The notes beneath the pieces were generated by a model. It made no database searches. It had not been told where the DNA came from and saw only the letters and a list, made by a program, of their open reading frames with translations. Of a DNA stretch of 64,000 nt, positions 37,401-48,466 are shown piece by piece. Within the stretch, counting starts at the first letter, position 1; every line of letters begins with the position of its first letter. The translations under genes were made by a program, and so were the position numbers. The stretch is from Macrocybe gigantea (Eukaryota; Basidiomycota; Agaricomycetes; Agaricales; Callistosporiaceae): positions 62,001-126,000 of the forward strand of contig SJRY01000229.1 in assembly GCA_011319805.1 (NCBI GenBank), read 5' to 3'.

Positions 37401-39414
37401 GGCGGAATGCCTCCAGTTCGATGTCGATATGGCGGGAGTTGACAGCGAAAGAGTGACATGGTGACAGCTTGTCAAAGGGGGTACAAGCCAAGCAGTGACG
37501 GTGGGCGAATTGCACGCAGGACAGACAAGCCAAAGATTGTGAATGACTGCCGAACAAAGGTCTGTGGCATATAAGGCACAAGCAGATCGTGAAGAGATTG
37601 ACGGGCACGAAAAGATGGCCTTGTACTTGAACTCGCAGGGAAGGATGGTGAGCAATGAAGCAAAAACGATAGGTGGCTACTTTTCGCACGTCACCGTCAG
37701 TTTTCAATGAGTACTGGACAACTCGGTTACCCTCTGGGTAGTCGTAGCACTCAAAATGGACCTTGCACATGCAATATGGACATAGTAATCCAAAGGCTTG
37801 GATCGGATTATTGCAGGAATGGCAAGACTGGGTGGTGGAACTATCGGAACTTCGTCTGGATGCCTGTGCAAAATCCCAGGCTGTGAATTGATGCGAGTGG
37901 GTATGCATGCCTCGCCTTATGTTCAATTCAAGGGCCAAATGTTCATTGATATGAATAGAAGGCGCCTTGCTGACAAGGATGTGGCCAAAAGCCTGAGGCC
38001 AAAAGGTAGCAAGGAGGTGTACAGCGGACCTCCGTGCTTTGGGTGTGTGGTAGGCAATGATGCGAAGAACATCATTATATACATCTGGTTTAGCTTCAAT
38101 GATGAGATAGAAAAGTCGTTGAAATCGATAATCGACCAGATTCTGGACATCAGGCATGATATCGATTTCCTCTAGGATAGCGGCTAGCAACGGGCTGACG
38201 AGCGAACTAAGGTAGTAGGTGGACAGCGATTGGAAAGGAGCATCCGTGGATAATAATTTGACGTTGTTAGAGTAGCCCAGCAAGCGACTGTCGTTGGCTT
38301 CTTCTCCATCTACGTGAATCGAGACAATGGAAAATCCTGGCTGGATCAATGGAGTTGGGTATGCATCTGCCTTCAAGTTAACATTTTCTTTTCAGATAAT
38401 TACATACGCTTCTCACCTCCATCTCGTGCATCTCGTAAAATGGTATCAAATCCCGTCGCGCGGCTCAAATCATTCAACATGCCTCGAACAACACTAGTTT
38501 CGAAGAAGGTCAACAGGCGGACATGCATTTCAGTGCCGAAGGTCATAAAGGCTGGTATAACGGCAAAACCAATTTCGGAAACAATTTTAGGGTCGTAGCC
38601 GTGAATTGAGAGGAGAAGCTGGGCGACGTCAAGCGAAATAGCTTGCAGGGCATTTGGGGGACGCGAAGGTCTAGGATGAGCGGCCTTGAAGCGGGAATCT
38701 TCAAAAATAACAGAGGCCAGGATTGAGATACAAGAAGATAGTAAATCTGATCCGCGAGGTTTTCTGCTCCTTGACGGGGACCGAGGCTGTGCGTCCTCGA
38801 CATAACTATTGCTTCTTGACCTGCGAAACGGGGAAGATTGATTTCCTCCACGTTCCAATGGCTGATCAGGACCAGATCTATAATCAAATTAAGGGTGGTT
38901 CTTTCGGGCAAAATGACATGAAAAGAGCGTACGCATCATCAAATATGTGCCAACCATGCGTTATAGACATCACCAAGACGTCCTTCAGCTGGACTACCAG
39001 GTCGTAGGTCGCATCCGTGGTAAATAGCCTCTCTGTCTCATCGTCTGATTCATCTTCTGAAGACGCCAAGTGATCCTTTTTCCTTGACTTTGGCTTGATG
39101 ACCTCCTTAACAGTCTCCATGAAAACATTAGCGTTGTCATTAGATATTTCCTCGGATGTGGTGGAGTAAGCATCGTAGACACTCGGAGGCAACGTTCTTC
39201 CTTTCAACTGAGCGAGGACGTGACCAAGGAGCTTGCGAGATTCATTCAGAGCACGAAAATTGGGCGGGGGCTGTCCGGATTGAGGAAGAGATGTATGGGA
39301 CTTTTCCTCTGAAAAGCTGAGCGGCGAATTTGATGCAGAATCATGTTGAATTATGATACGATCTGGGGCTTCGAGATTGAGACTTGGAATCTGCTCATGT
39401 GGAATTGCGCTCAT
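31499..39414 (-). CDS. Very large helical protein with two Cys/His-rich modules, possibly UNC80-related
   Basis: One multi-exon gene of roughly 2,300 aa. Clear exon blocks are 39414-38939, 38880-38418, 38376 to about 36540, then many shorter ones to the stop at 31499-31501. The start has an acidic/serine-rich segment (SSEDESDDETERLF) and an RS-rich stretch. Long alpha-helical, HEAT-like sequence follows. Around 37,800-37,740 is a C-x2-C ... C-x2-C ... H-x2-C module (CHSCNN, CPYCMCKVHFECY). A second at 37,590-37,480 has CLICHRP, CLSCVQFAHRHC. The block LVDYRFQRLFYLIIEAK with AYHTPKARRSAVHLL recalls basidiomycete proteins annotated as UNC80-domain, but that is from memory and unverified. No membrane segments or catalytic motifs are obvious. 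UNC80 in animals scaffolds the NALCN channel. The fungal role is unknown. Confidence 0.6.
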
Positions 39415-39459
39415 GAATGAACGGGGAGAACTGGTGCAGTCAGGTCTTACGGGAAACAC
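39415..39459. promoter_or_regulatory. 45-bp gap between two divergent start codons
   Basis: The large minus-strand gene starts at 39414 and the DUF4211 gene at 39460, so only 45 bp separate them. If the large gene used its in-frame upstream ATG (39457-39459), the start codons would abut. Confidence 0.45.
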
Positions 39460-41282
39460 GTGACCCCCCTAACTCTAGATGACTTCAAGTTGTTGCCTCT
39501 CCACCACGACGATGTCCTCGAAACGCATCTCCAACCCGACAAGGCTGAGGCAGACTACTCTGTTCGAGGCGACTGCTCGTGGCGAATGCGAGAGCGTGTC
39601 GGTAATCAGTTCGCCTTTGTCAACCCCTTAAAGCGCAAACGCACCGCTAGAGCCGCGACGCCAAGTTCGACAGATGATGATGACCTACGCGCTATTAAAT
39701 TTGAACCCGAACCGCATAAACTCGGCCAGTCCTCCCAGAAATTGGCTTCCCAGCACCACAGAAAGAAGTCACGGAGAAACACGGTTTTATCGAGTGATGA
39801 ATCTCCTCCCAACCACCATTCCGACTCTGGGACCGATTTACGAGCTCGGCCGCTCGGCTCGAAACGCCGATCGATTGTAATTATCCAAGATAGTGAATCG
39901 GACTCGGAACAAGTGTCACGTCGTCATCGGCGTATAGTGAAGAGCAAGTTGCCAATGGAGAGTGATGAAGATGTCACGGATGAAGTCGACGCCGAACGTA
40001 AAGTCTTAATGAGAATTTTTGTATTCCATCTGAAACGGACTGCCTTGACAGGAATTCTTGAAACGCGCTTGCGGTCTCGAAATAGGGTGACAAAGTTCCA
40101 AAAGAATCTTGAAAAGCTCAAAAGTACCTGTTTTATACTCCGATCGCGTTATGAATTTGCTCATCAGGGTAAAAGGGCGAAAACGAGGAGAAATAGTTAA
40201 ATCTGATTCAGAAAGCTACGTGGAAGAAGAATATTCTGACGACGACGCAGCCTCGCCTATTCAGGGAGCCAAACCGAGCAGTGATAAAGATAGCCTATTT
40301 GACGAAGACTCCGATGCATCAAACTCGTCAGACTTTATCGTGAAAGATGACAACGATGTCCAAGCCCTATTGCCCGCCCAATTCAGTATGGGGACACACG
40401 AAGATCTTACGTACCAATTTAAAAAGATCTTTCAGTTCTTTGTGCACATCGCCGTGCGTCCAGCATGCGAACGACATGATTTCATGGAACAGCAGCTGCG
40501 AGGTATATGCAATCCGTCGGATTGGAAAAGGACTCTTGACATTTTTTCCTCTAGAGGAACAATATTTTTCTGTGCCGCTCCAAGTGACTCGTCGCAAACT
40601 TTCCGGAATGCGAGATTCACTTGTGGCTTCCTCTGTCTGGAGGCCTGATTTCAAAAAGGCTTTCGAGCACTACCCAGAATTTGATTTGGTCCCACTCGAC
40701 TTCGCCGTGCCAGCGTGTGATGCTTGTCATTTGGGCGGGAGACTGTCCACATTGATAGGACGATTGAGCGGATCTCCATATGACAGGCTCGGTTTCGTCG
40801 ATAAAGTATGTCCTGGTTCTTTTCTTTGCAACTCATTGTTCAATGGCGGAGACAGGACGATTTGGATGTTAGTGATGTTGATAGCGATGATGACAGTTCC
40901 GGTCGCATGCCACCTGCCATGGAATTTCACCTTGGCCGTTTTTGTGGACGAAGAACACGAGTCTACCATGACTTCACACACTGGGAGGTTGGTAGAGTTA
41001 CCTGTAACTGCTTGCTTTTAGGCTGACCTTGTTCAGTATTACCTCTTTAAGTGCATACTGGAAGAAATAGACGAGCTACATGCCTCCGCGCAATCCGGAG
41101 GTTTCTTCCGGATCTCATATAACGGGACAAAGAAACCGCCTAAAGACCTTCAGGATGCCGATGGAATCTGTGACTGGCTCGATGATCGGAAGATAATTGA
41201 CATGCAGTGGCAGAAGATCAAGGACATGATGGAAAGGGCGAGGCATCTCGACCTCGCCAATAAGAAAGGAGAGGAAGACTAG
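39460..41282 (+). CDS. DUF4211-domain nuclear protein
   Basis: Function not established. Exons: 39460-39997, 40052-40123, 40176-40502, 40555-40805, 40856-40987, 41037-41282 (521 aa, clean frame). The first half is charged and disordered with nuclear-type basic runs (PLKRKRTAR, HRKKSRRN) and acidic serine clusters (SDSEQ, EEEYSDDD). The C-terminal half carries the DUF4211 signature: EEQYFSVPLQ, RDSLVASSVWRPDFKKAFE, DFAVPACDACHLGGR, SGSPYDR and THWEYYLF. The Cys-x2-Cys-His core could bind zinc. Such proteins are often annotated as chromatin-associated in fungi. That is inference only. Confidence 0.85.
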
Positions 41283-41364
41283 GATCGATGCTGTACTATA
41301 GACATTCATTTTCAATCACTGTTTACTTATATTTACACCAAACCTCTAACCTTCAACGACGACC

Positions 41365-42174
41365 ATGTCATATCCGCCATACACTCCGCCGGTCGGAGGA
41401 CACACCCCAACGTCCACAACCTATCCTTACGGTGCATATCATCCTGCGCCCCACTCTGCTTATGGCCATCCTCAGACGGCAGGCGCATATTCGTACCAAC
41501 CAACTGCGTACCAGACAGGAATAACTAGTTACGGTTGGGCATACCCTTATGGTTATATTCCACATCATCCACAAGCAACCCCTCAACGAACGGCTCAGAC
41601 TACGACCGCAACCCCTCATGCACTCTCTTCCACCTCAACTCTGCCGACCGCACCGCAAAGGTCCGCGACGTTCAGCGCATATACGCCCTCCTACCTCAGG
41701 GATAGTGTTGCCGCAGCTGCGACAGGAGGCGCTGTGCGAGGCTCAAGAAAGCAGTCTAATCTGAAGGGGCTCTTCACAAAAGAATGTAAGCATCGCATGC
41801 CTTAAATCAGCTTAATTTTCAAACCACATGTTGCAGTGAAGAATCTGATGTATGGATTTGGAGACGATCGTAATCCGGCTTCGGACACAGTCAATGTTAT
41901 GGAGGAAATTCTCATTGAATATATCATGGATGTGGTACGAGTTCGAGGTCATTCTGTGGGATCTCATGACATTGAATTAGATTCTCAGTGCCAGACGACT
42001 GGTACGACATCGCGAAAGAGCCGCCTTTCAATCGAAGACCTGCGTAGGGCATTGAGCAGGCCGGCAGATGCGAAAAAGCTTGCGAGGATGGAAGAACTTC
42101 TATTCATGCAGGAAGACATTAAACGAGCCCGTGCTCAATTCGACGCAGATGCGGCAAATCCCAACGAGTTCTGA
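41365..42174 (+). CDS. TAF13: TFIID subunit Taf13
   Basis: Histone-fold subunit of TFIID that pairs with Taf11 near TBP. Exons: 41365-41785, 41837-41934, 41989-42174 (234 aa). The last about 95 residues are the conserved domain: FTKELKNLMYGFGDD, VNVMEEILIEYIMDV and RLSIEDLRRALSRP. The first about 135 residues are a fungal extension rich in Tyr, Pro, Thr and Ala with no known domain. The second intron (41935-41988) is a multiple of three, so it could be retained in frame. Splicing it restores the family spacing. The start is 82 bp after the DUF4211 stop on the same strand. Confidence 0.93.
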
Positions 42175-42507
42175 CCACGCGTAGAGATAACCTCTGATTC
42201 GGCCACTTTTCATTCACACAAATTTGCATTGGCAATTGCGACGTGTCGACAGCGGCTCCTCGGTCTCCGCGATTCTCCGGCTACCTGAGGAAGCATCAGC
42301 AACGCAGCGATCAATAGATGTTTAGAGATACGTGCCAAAACGAACTTCCAATACCGGCATTGATATCCAACTATCGTAAAGCCGATAATGTATTGTCTGG
42401 AATGCATTCTGGGCACTCACGTCACGACCCTTTCTCTATGGTGTGAGCGACATTACCATTACCAGCAGAACATATGTATGCCATGTAACTAATGCAGAAA
42501 TATGGTC
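42175..42507. other. Convergent 3' flanks of TAF13 and the RRM gene
   Basis: These 333 bp lie between two stop codons. I see no coding signal. The region is mixed in composition and becomes AT-rich near 42470-42507. Confidence 0.5.
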
Positions 42508-43179
42508 TTAATTATTTTCTTCCATGGCTTCGTCTTGTTGACCGCTGTCTTGATCTTCTTTTGGAGTGCTTTGCTTCACCGTTCGAGCTTGCACACCTGA
42601 GAAATCGCCCATAAACCGTACGGATAATCCCAGGGAAAACTGCGGGATCTTACCGCCACTCTGTGCCAGAGGCTTAACGTGTTCTTTGAGCCACTCTTCT
42701 GACTCCCAGACTGTGATGCGGTCAGCGGACTGTTCGGCAGCGTCACAACTAAGGTCTACTTGCCTGCTCTATTCATAGGCGGCTGGACCAGGGCCTTCGT
42801 GGGCCGAGCGATGTTGACTTTGAGGACCTTACCGCGCAATTCGTTCATGTCCATGTTGTCGATTGCATCTTGTGCATCTGCCGAAGAACCATATGTCACG
42901 AAAGCGAAGCCACGGTGTTTGGCCTCTTGAGCACGAATGTAAATGAACCGAATGTGGCAGCGCAGCAGTGACTGACCGGTCTGCTGATTTGGATTGGTCG
43001 TGGCAGGGGCACTTGAATTTCAATGATGTCGCCTGTAACAGAGGTAAGGACAGAAGAGTGGTAGTTGAAAGAAAGCACATACCAAAGGTCGAAAAGTTTT
43101 CATAGAGGACGGTCTCATCGACGTCGTCGCCAAAGCCGCCGACGAAGACGGTCTTTTTTGATTTGACGCCATCTTCCAT
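42508..43179 (-). CDS. RRM protein like the N-terminal domain of cyclophilin E
   Basis: Probable spliceosome-associated RNA-binding protein. Exons: 43179-43083, 43032-42977, 42923-42764, 42710-42508 (171 aa). A single RRM fills residues about 10-90, with RNP2 VFVGGF, RNP1 RGFAFVTYG and the block DAIDNMDMNELRGKVLKVN shared with PPIE. After it comes the conserved VWESEEWLKEH helix and an acidic tail (EDQDSGQQDEAMEE). There is no peptidyl-prolyl isomerase domain, so it corresponds to the stand-alone form. The last intron (42711-42763) starts with GC. Confidence 0.9.
42711..42763 (-). other. GC-AG intron in the RRM gene
   Basis: The donor AGCAG|gcaagt and acceptor catcacag give a 53-nt intron. 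The junction reads NRA-V-WESEEW, which is conserved, so the GC donor looks genuine. Confidence 0.78.
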
Positions 43180-43795
43180 GATAGCGCGGGAGCAGGAGAA
43201 CGTGCGGGGGCCGGAGGAGGCGACAAAGAGAGATGTAAAATTCGCACGATGAGCGGAGGACGTGCGAGCACGTGGAACTGAGTGTCTCGGCGAATTACCT
43301 CTCTTCCCGGTCAATTCTTCTTCTTCCTTCAGCGTCGATATCCATATGGTAGCCTGCATCCTGCTCTGCCCATAATCTCAGCCAGCCCGGACGTCATCTG
43401 TATCTCCATTGACCCAGGTCCCTGCTCGACCGCATTCTGATCGTCCTGGGAATTCATGTCCATATATTTCTTCGCAAACCCATCTGGTCGCTGAAGCCGT
43501 TGCTTTATCGGGCAGATCTTTGAAATGTGGCTACTGCGTTGTCGGTTGCCATTCCGCCGAGCCCTCGTTAGAGGGTATTCGTCCCAAACGTCAGAACGAT
43601 CGTCTAAAAAGATTGATTTATCTTGCACACTGGTTTTCTCCTGACAGCCATGCCCTTACGCGGACATCCATAATACTTAATACGTCCTTCGCATTGCCGC
43701 CTCCTCTTCTACCCGACCTCCTCCTGCCCTGGTCCTAGTCAAGGAGCTGACTGCATACTTCCCGCTGCACCTTTCCCTGTATCATTGCTTCGTCG
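43180..43795. other. 616-bp divergent intergenic region
   Basis: Upstream flanks of the RRM gene (-) and the kinase-like gene (+). Short ORFs on both strands show no family resemblance. Pyrimidine-rich stretches precede the kinase-like start at 43700-43795. Confidence 0.5.
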
Positions 43796-45018
43796 ATGCC
43801 TATAGCCTGTCATGCGGCCTGGGACGACGTGCCACCATCGCCGTCGTCCTCCAATTCCTCCTTGGACGAAGAGGAGGTTAACCGTCGCGTCACACCCTAC
43901 TGGCCGCAGTTCCGTCTGTTGCTTGAAACCAGAGGCTTCCGGCTTGACACCATTCGGGATGTGAAAGAGTTCTACAATTACCGCTTAGGCTGTCCGCCGA
44001 ACGACCTCTTGAGTACTTCAATCCCTGCATATCTACGTGGACCCGCCAGTGTTGATGAAGATGCCCTTTGTCCCGATGCTGGATTGGTGAGAGACTTCTC
44101 TACTTATTTAGTTCTCCCCTGGACCCTCAGTAACGAATGGCATCAAAAGCCGGATAACCTATTTCGGGGCCTTTGTACACGCGATGCCAAACGAGTCATG
44201 GTCAAAGCCGTGCATCTTCACAGCCGAGAGTGCGAAGTGATACGACTGCTCTCGACCCCGCCCCTGCGGCATGATCGCATGAATCATACAATTCGTGAGT
44301 CCATATTCATTGCAAAATTGCCACCAGAATTGGGTCAATAATTCCGGATCAGCTGTTCTAGATCTGATTGAGTGTCTTGACCACGACATAGCTTTCATTG
44401 TAATGGAAGAATGGTCCTCACAGCTCATCACGGACACACCCTGTTGCTTGGGTCTATTCTTTGCTGCACTGCGCCAGTGCATAGAGGTCTGATACGGTTT
44501 CGACTGGTTTATTTCCACGTCGTTCTTACTATATCATTTCAGCATGCTGTGTTCCTTCACAAGCACCGCATAGCACACCTGGATATTTCTTTGCGCAACC
44601 TTGTAACAGACTATGAGGGCCACTACGCTTATATAGACTACGAACTGAGCCGGCGGTTCACAAGTACGACAGACTCCTTAGTGTATCTTTACCGGGGCAC
44701 AGAGGTCCCGCCAGAATGCGAACAGGGGAAAGCAGCAGATGCATTCGGAATAGACGTCTGGGCATTGGGCGTGCTAATACTAAGGGCGTGCAAGGTAATG
44801 TCATCCGACGTGTCACAGAGACATCTATTAATGGCATCGACTAGCTAACCGGCTACTTCGTTCCCGAGCTTATGCATGTCGTCAAACCAATGTTGCACGA
44901 AGCCCCGGAGGATCGACCCGCCATGCGTGCCGTGTTGAACGCATTCGACCTCATGGTTTCGTCAATTGGTGAACGGCGACTGCGTTCCAACTGTCCTACA
45001 TCACACTACACGAGTTGA
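43796..45018 (+). CDS. Degenerate protein-kinase-like protein (agaricomycete type)
   Basis: Exons: 43796-44294, 44353-44486, 44543-44794, 44845-45018 (352 aa, clean frame). The kinase C-lobe is recognisable: the catalytic loop reads HLDISLRNLV, in place of HRDLKxxN, so Asp and Asn are kept. The metal-binding DFG is replaced by DYE (AYIDYELSRRF). DVWALGVLIL matches subdomain IX. In the N-lobe I see no glycine loop, although AKRVMVKAV could hold the lysine. Similar proteins occur in large families in mushroom-forming fungi. Activity is doubtful. Substrate and role are unknown. Confidence 0.82.
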
Positions 45019-45172
45019 TGCTTATTGTCTTCGCGCCACTGAGAACAGAACGATGTCGCTATGTCCTGTAATGAGATGCAACGAGAAAACACGGAGCCAT
45101 GAGACCATACATACATGTTACTATCCTAACGTGTGGCCGCGTTACGAACATTTAATTCGCAATAGACTATTG

Positions 45173-46416
45173 TTAGGCATTTTGTGACTGCGCCTCGGAT
45201 GCTTGATGTTCAAGTCGTTGACGCTTTCGCTGTAGATAACGCTCGCGTGCACTTTGAACGTCCTCTTCCGTGTTTCGTTTCGCTACGATCCTTCGTGTTG
45301 CTTCATCTTCCTGTTTCTGCCTTTCCTGTGCTTGCCTGTCCTTTTCGTCAACCAATTGTCGCTGGATTTCTCTCGCTCTCCGTTCGTTAATCTCCTTCCT
45401 GCTCGCCGCGGATCCTACGGCACGATGTACCGGTGCCGATTCAGCATTTGCCGAAGTTTGTTGGCTAGTGGTCCGCGTTCCCAACTTCCGGGTATTCGGA
45501 GCCGAAAGGTTCAACCCAGCGGCAAGTAATTCACGCTTGTCAACGATTTGATTATCGTCATTTAACTCCACCTCTTTGCCCTGCCCCCGTGCTATTCGCG
45601 CCAGTTCCAAATCAGACAGCGGAGTATAGTCAGGTGGTCTGATGATGGTGAGATTCGGTGTCGGTTCTTGTGGACCAATGATACGTCTCTGTGTGGCCGC
45701 CACGGTGGCTTCGTGTTTTTCTTCCGATTCCTCGAGCAATTTACGATAAAAATACGATAGTCCGGTGGATGTGCCACTTGTTCTTTTTCGCATTTCTACG
45801 TAGCTGTGAATAGCGATAGGAAAAGCATTGGCATATGAACGAACCTTCTCGTTTTTTCTCTTCTTCTTCGGCTTTTCGAACTTCTTCCATTTGGTCCTTA
45901 TATGCTTGCGTAACGAATGCGTCCTTGTCCACGAATTCATCACCCTCGGCCTCACGCTCACGCTGCATCATTTTCTCCTCCGCGCGTAACCGATCCAACC
46001 TACGCGTCGCAGCCGAGGACAGAAGACCATGGATGTATTTTGGCTATAAGGGCAATAAGATGGATTGCAGGGCAGAAGCAATGCATTGAAGAGCTCACCT
46101 GCCGCTCAGCCGCCGCCTTTTCCTTGATCTCCTTCTGGCGCAGTTTCACCTCTTGCATCCTATCCCATACTTCATCATATTCGTAAACAGTTGAATCTAT
46201 TTTCATTTCCGCTTCCATTTTCTTCTTCATCGCCTTCGATACCTGCACATTCCGCGCAAGTAGCTTCTTGTTGACCGCCACGTCGCGATCTGCTGAAGTA
46301 CTGGGGACATTGTCGACCTCATCATCGTCGCCTGTTGTGCCAAAAGCAGCTGCTGGCTTTGGAACTGCTGGCTGTTGAACAGCCTTGGGTTTGTTGAGCG
46401 AAAACGAGAGTTTCAT
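45173..46416 (-). CDS. NSRP1/CCDC55-like nuclear speckle splicing regulator
   Basis: Probable nuclear protein linked to splicing (DUF2040). Exon 1 is 46416-46099. Exon 2 starts at 46043. The last exon runs to the stop at 45173-45175. Family blocks: ARNVQVSKAMKKKMEAEMKID and VYEYDEVWDRM, then PKYIHGLLSSAATRRLDRLRAEEK, MQREREAEGDEFVDKDAFVT, and LSYFYRKLLEE. The rest is basic, charged coiled-coil sequence. The exon 2/3 junction near 45780-45845 is uncertain: keeping frame needs a gttcat donor. It is divergent from MTR3 with 59 bp between starts. Confidence 0.87.
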
Positions 46417-46475
46417 TCGGGGAGAGAGCAGGCTGGATTGAGCGCTCCGACGGAGTTTGAATTTGTTTCTCTTCC
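46417..46475. promoter_or_regulatory. 59-bp bidirectional promoter gap NSRP1-like / MTR3
   Basis: Only 59 bp separate the two divergent start codons, so leaders must be very short or overlap. I see no TATA element. Confidence 0.45.
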
Positions 46476-47540
46476 ATGGCTCAGTCTGGCTTTGACCGAC
46501 GACGCATAAATGGTCCCGAAGAAAGCCATCCACCAAGGTTTCTCGAGCCAGATGGGTTTGAATTATCTCCTAAACAGCCCAGTCCTCGGACGAGAAGAAA
46601 TTCAACCGATATTCGTCCGATATGTATGTTCACCTCGGTTACGAGTGTGATCATGTACTCATCTCTTATTCAGTCTTACAACCCACTTTAATCACGCAAG
46701 CCAATGGCTCGGTCTATATGGAGACAGAACGTACAAAAATTGCATGTGCCGTGTCCGTTTATCCTCGCATGGACCTGGAATGTTTATTTACGGCTTTGAT
46801 TCTGCAGTTACGGGCCGCGACAATCAAGAAGCACCGCGTATAGTGAAAGAGGCAAGCTCAACGTAGAAGTAAAATATGCTCCATTTTCCTGTCATAAGCG
46901 AAAAATGCCGATACGCGTATGCCTGCCAGTCTTTGTCTGCTTCTGGGTGCATAATGATCTCTAGTTCTCAGGACGCCGAGGATAGATCTCTCTCTCTCGC
47001 AATACAACAGGCTCTTGTTCCTTCTGTCCGCCTTGAGCTACTGCCGAAGTCAACAGTTGACGTCTTTATTACGATCATCGAGGCGGACGGTGTAGAAGGA
47101 TGCATCGCGTCCGGCACTATAGCAGCCAGCGCTGCCCTTGCAGATGCTGGAATAGAAATGCTGGGTCTGGTCACTTCTTGTTCTGCGGCAAGCACCATAT
47201 CATCTACCAACGAGTTACTCTTATTGAGTGCGTGCTAGGCACTCATTGGCAAAGATGTCTGGCTAGATCCGAACGAAGAGGAATCAAGTATTTCGCAAGG
47301 TACATTCATTCTCTCTTATATGCCCGCTCTCCAAACGGTGTCGAATGTCTGGCAAAGTGGTCAAATGCAAATCGACGATGTGCTCAGTGTAAGATAACTT
47401 TTGTCTCTTGTGCTACACAGAGGATGTCCCTGACTTCACATAAGTGTATGGAGGCTTGCCAGGATCGATGCGTCGATATACATGCAGTCGTCGCCCAAGC
47501 ATTGCTTGAGAACTCCAAAAGACAAGCATCCGCCTTATAG
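46476..47540 (+). CDS. MTR3: Exosome ring subunit Mtr3 (RNase PH-like)
   Basis: Catalytically inactive RNase-PH-fold subunit of the RNA exosome core ring. Exons: 46476-46623, 46674-46752, 46808-46916, 46972-47187, 47239-47388, 47445-47540 (265 aa, clean frame). Diagnostic blocks: RPIFLQPTLITQANGS, ETERTKIACAVYGPR, LNVEVKYAPFSC, DAEDRSLSLAIQQAL, DVFITIIEADGVEGCIASGTI and LIGKDVWLDP. The fourth intron (47188-47238) starts with GC. The protein ends soon after HAVVAQALLENSKRQ, as usual for Mtr3. Confidence 0.93.
47188..47238 (+). other. GC-AG intron in MTR3
   Basis: The 51-nt intron begins gcaagc after TCTGCG and ends gtgctag. Splicing gives SCSA-ALIGKDVW, the conserved reading. No GT alternative keeps the frame. 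Confidence 0.78.
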
Positions 47541-48466
47541 CCCTCGTAATGCCATAAGAACAATTCACATTGTCCATGCCTTGCCCATCAGTTTGACAGC
47601 TACAGCTGGAGACATGTGAGATCAAGTCTCCGGGTCTGAAATCGTGGTAATGTTTCTGTGGTCCTGGGTGTAAGTCGTTCGTTGTGTCTGTTAATCGAGG
47701 TTTATTATGGTAGTGCTGTTAATGCCTGTAGCCGTCTCTTACATGTTGGCGTCACAATGCCGTTCATGGTCGTCGAGTCTGGCGTGGTATTTGCTGTGCT
47801 CTAGAATTGGACGGCATCGATGGTCCCGTGTGCTGTTCATATCTAAAGTCATCATCCTCTAATAGCAAGCACTGTCGGCCAATTTGTTACGGAATCGTTA
47901 AACACAGTCACCAATACTGGATGATCAGCAGGTGTCTTACTAAACATCTTGGTTATCCTAGCTAATATGATGGTCTGAATACCCCTCGGTTTCTCCACAA
48001 GCTGGCTGTCAAACTCCACAGAATGTCCATTATGTCTTCGCTCGAGCCAGACGCGGTCATTGACGCTAAACGCCGGACCTGCAGGTGAGCCAACAATCAG
48101 AGGTGGCGACAGGAATGGGGTTGACCCAAATCCCGCATAAGGACGAAAGAGGCCCCCGCGGATCAACAGCAGAGGGACTCAAATTGGAGCCAGATCAGTT
48201 TTTACCTTCGTAGAAGAGGAGTGGGCGGTATTCGTGCTTGTTATAATATATTTGGCTAATATGAGTACAGAACTGCGCCCTAAAGACGTAGAAGCCGTGA
48301 TAACCAAACGCCCCTCGGCCATTTGATGGCAGAGAGTATCGACGCGACTTGCAGAGTGATGCGTGTCGTGTCACGTGATACATAGTTGTGGCGGTCGTGA
48401 CCATCGAATGCCAGCAACTTCCACAATCCACATAGTGGCGAGCAGGCCCGCTTCATCATCTCGTCC
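47541..48466. other. 926-bp region of uncertain content
   Basis: This lies between MTR3 and the transporter. Two minus-strand open stretches stand out: 48468-48280 (MKRACSPLCGLWKLLAFDG and onward) and 48166-47852 (containing NDRVWLERRHNGHSVEFDSQ). They could be exons of a small unknown gene, but I cannot join them convincingly or place them in a family. Otherwise this is the transporter promoter and the MTR3 3' end. Confidence 0.3.

Noticed and set aside
40988..41021. A 34-nt intron in the DUF4211 gene
   Set aside because: Using the next acceptor (gttcag, 41036) gives a normal 49-nt intron and the family-like junction THWEYYLF.
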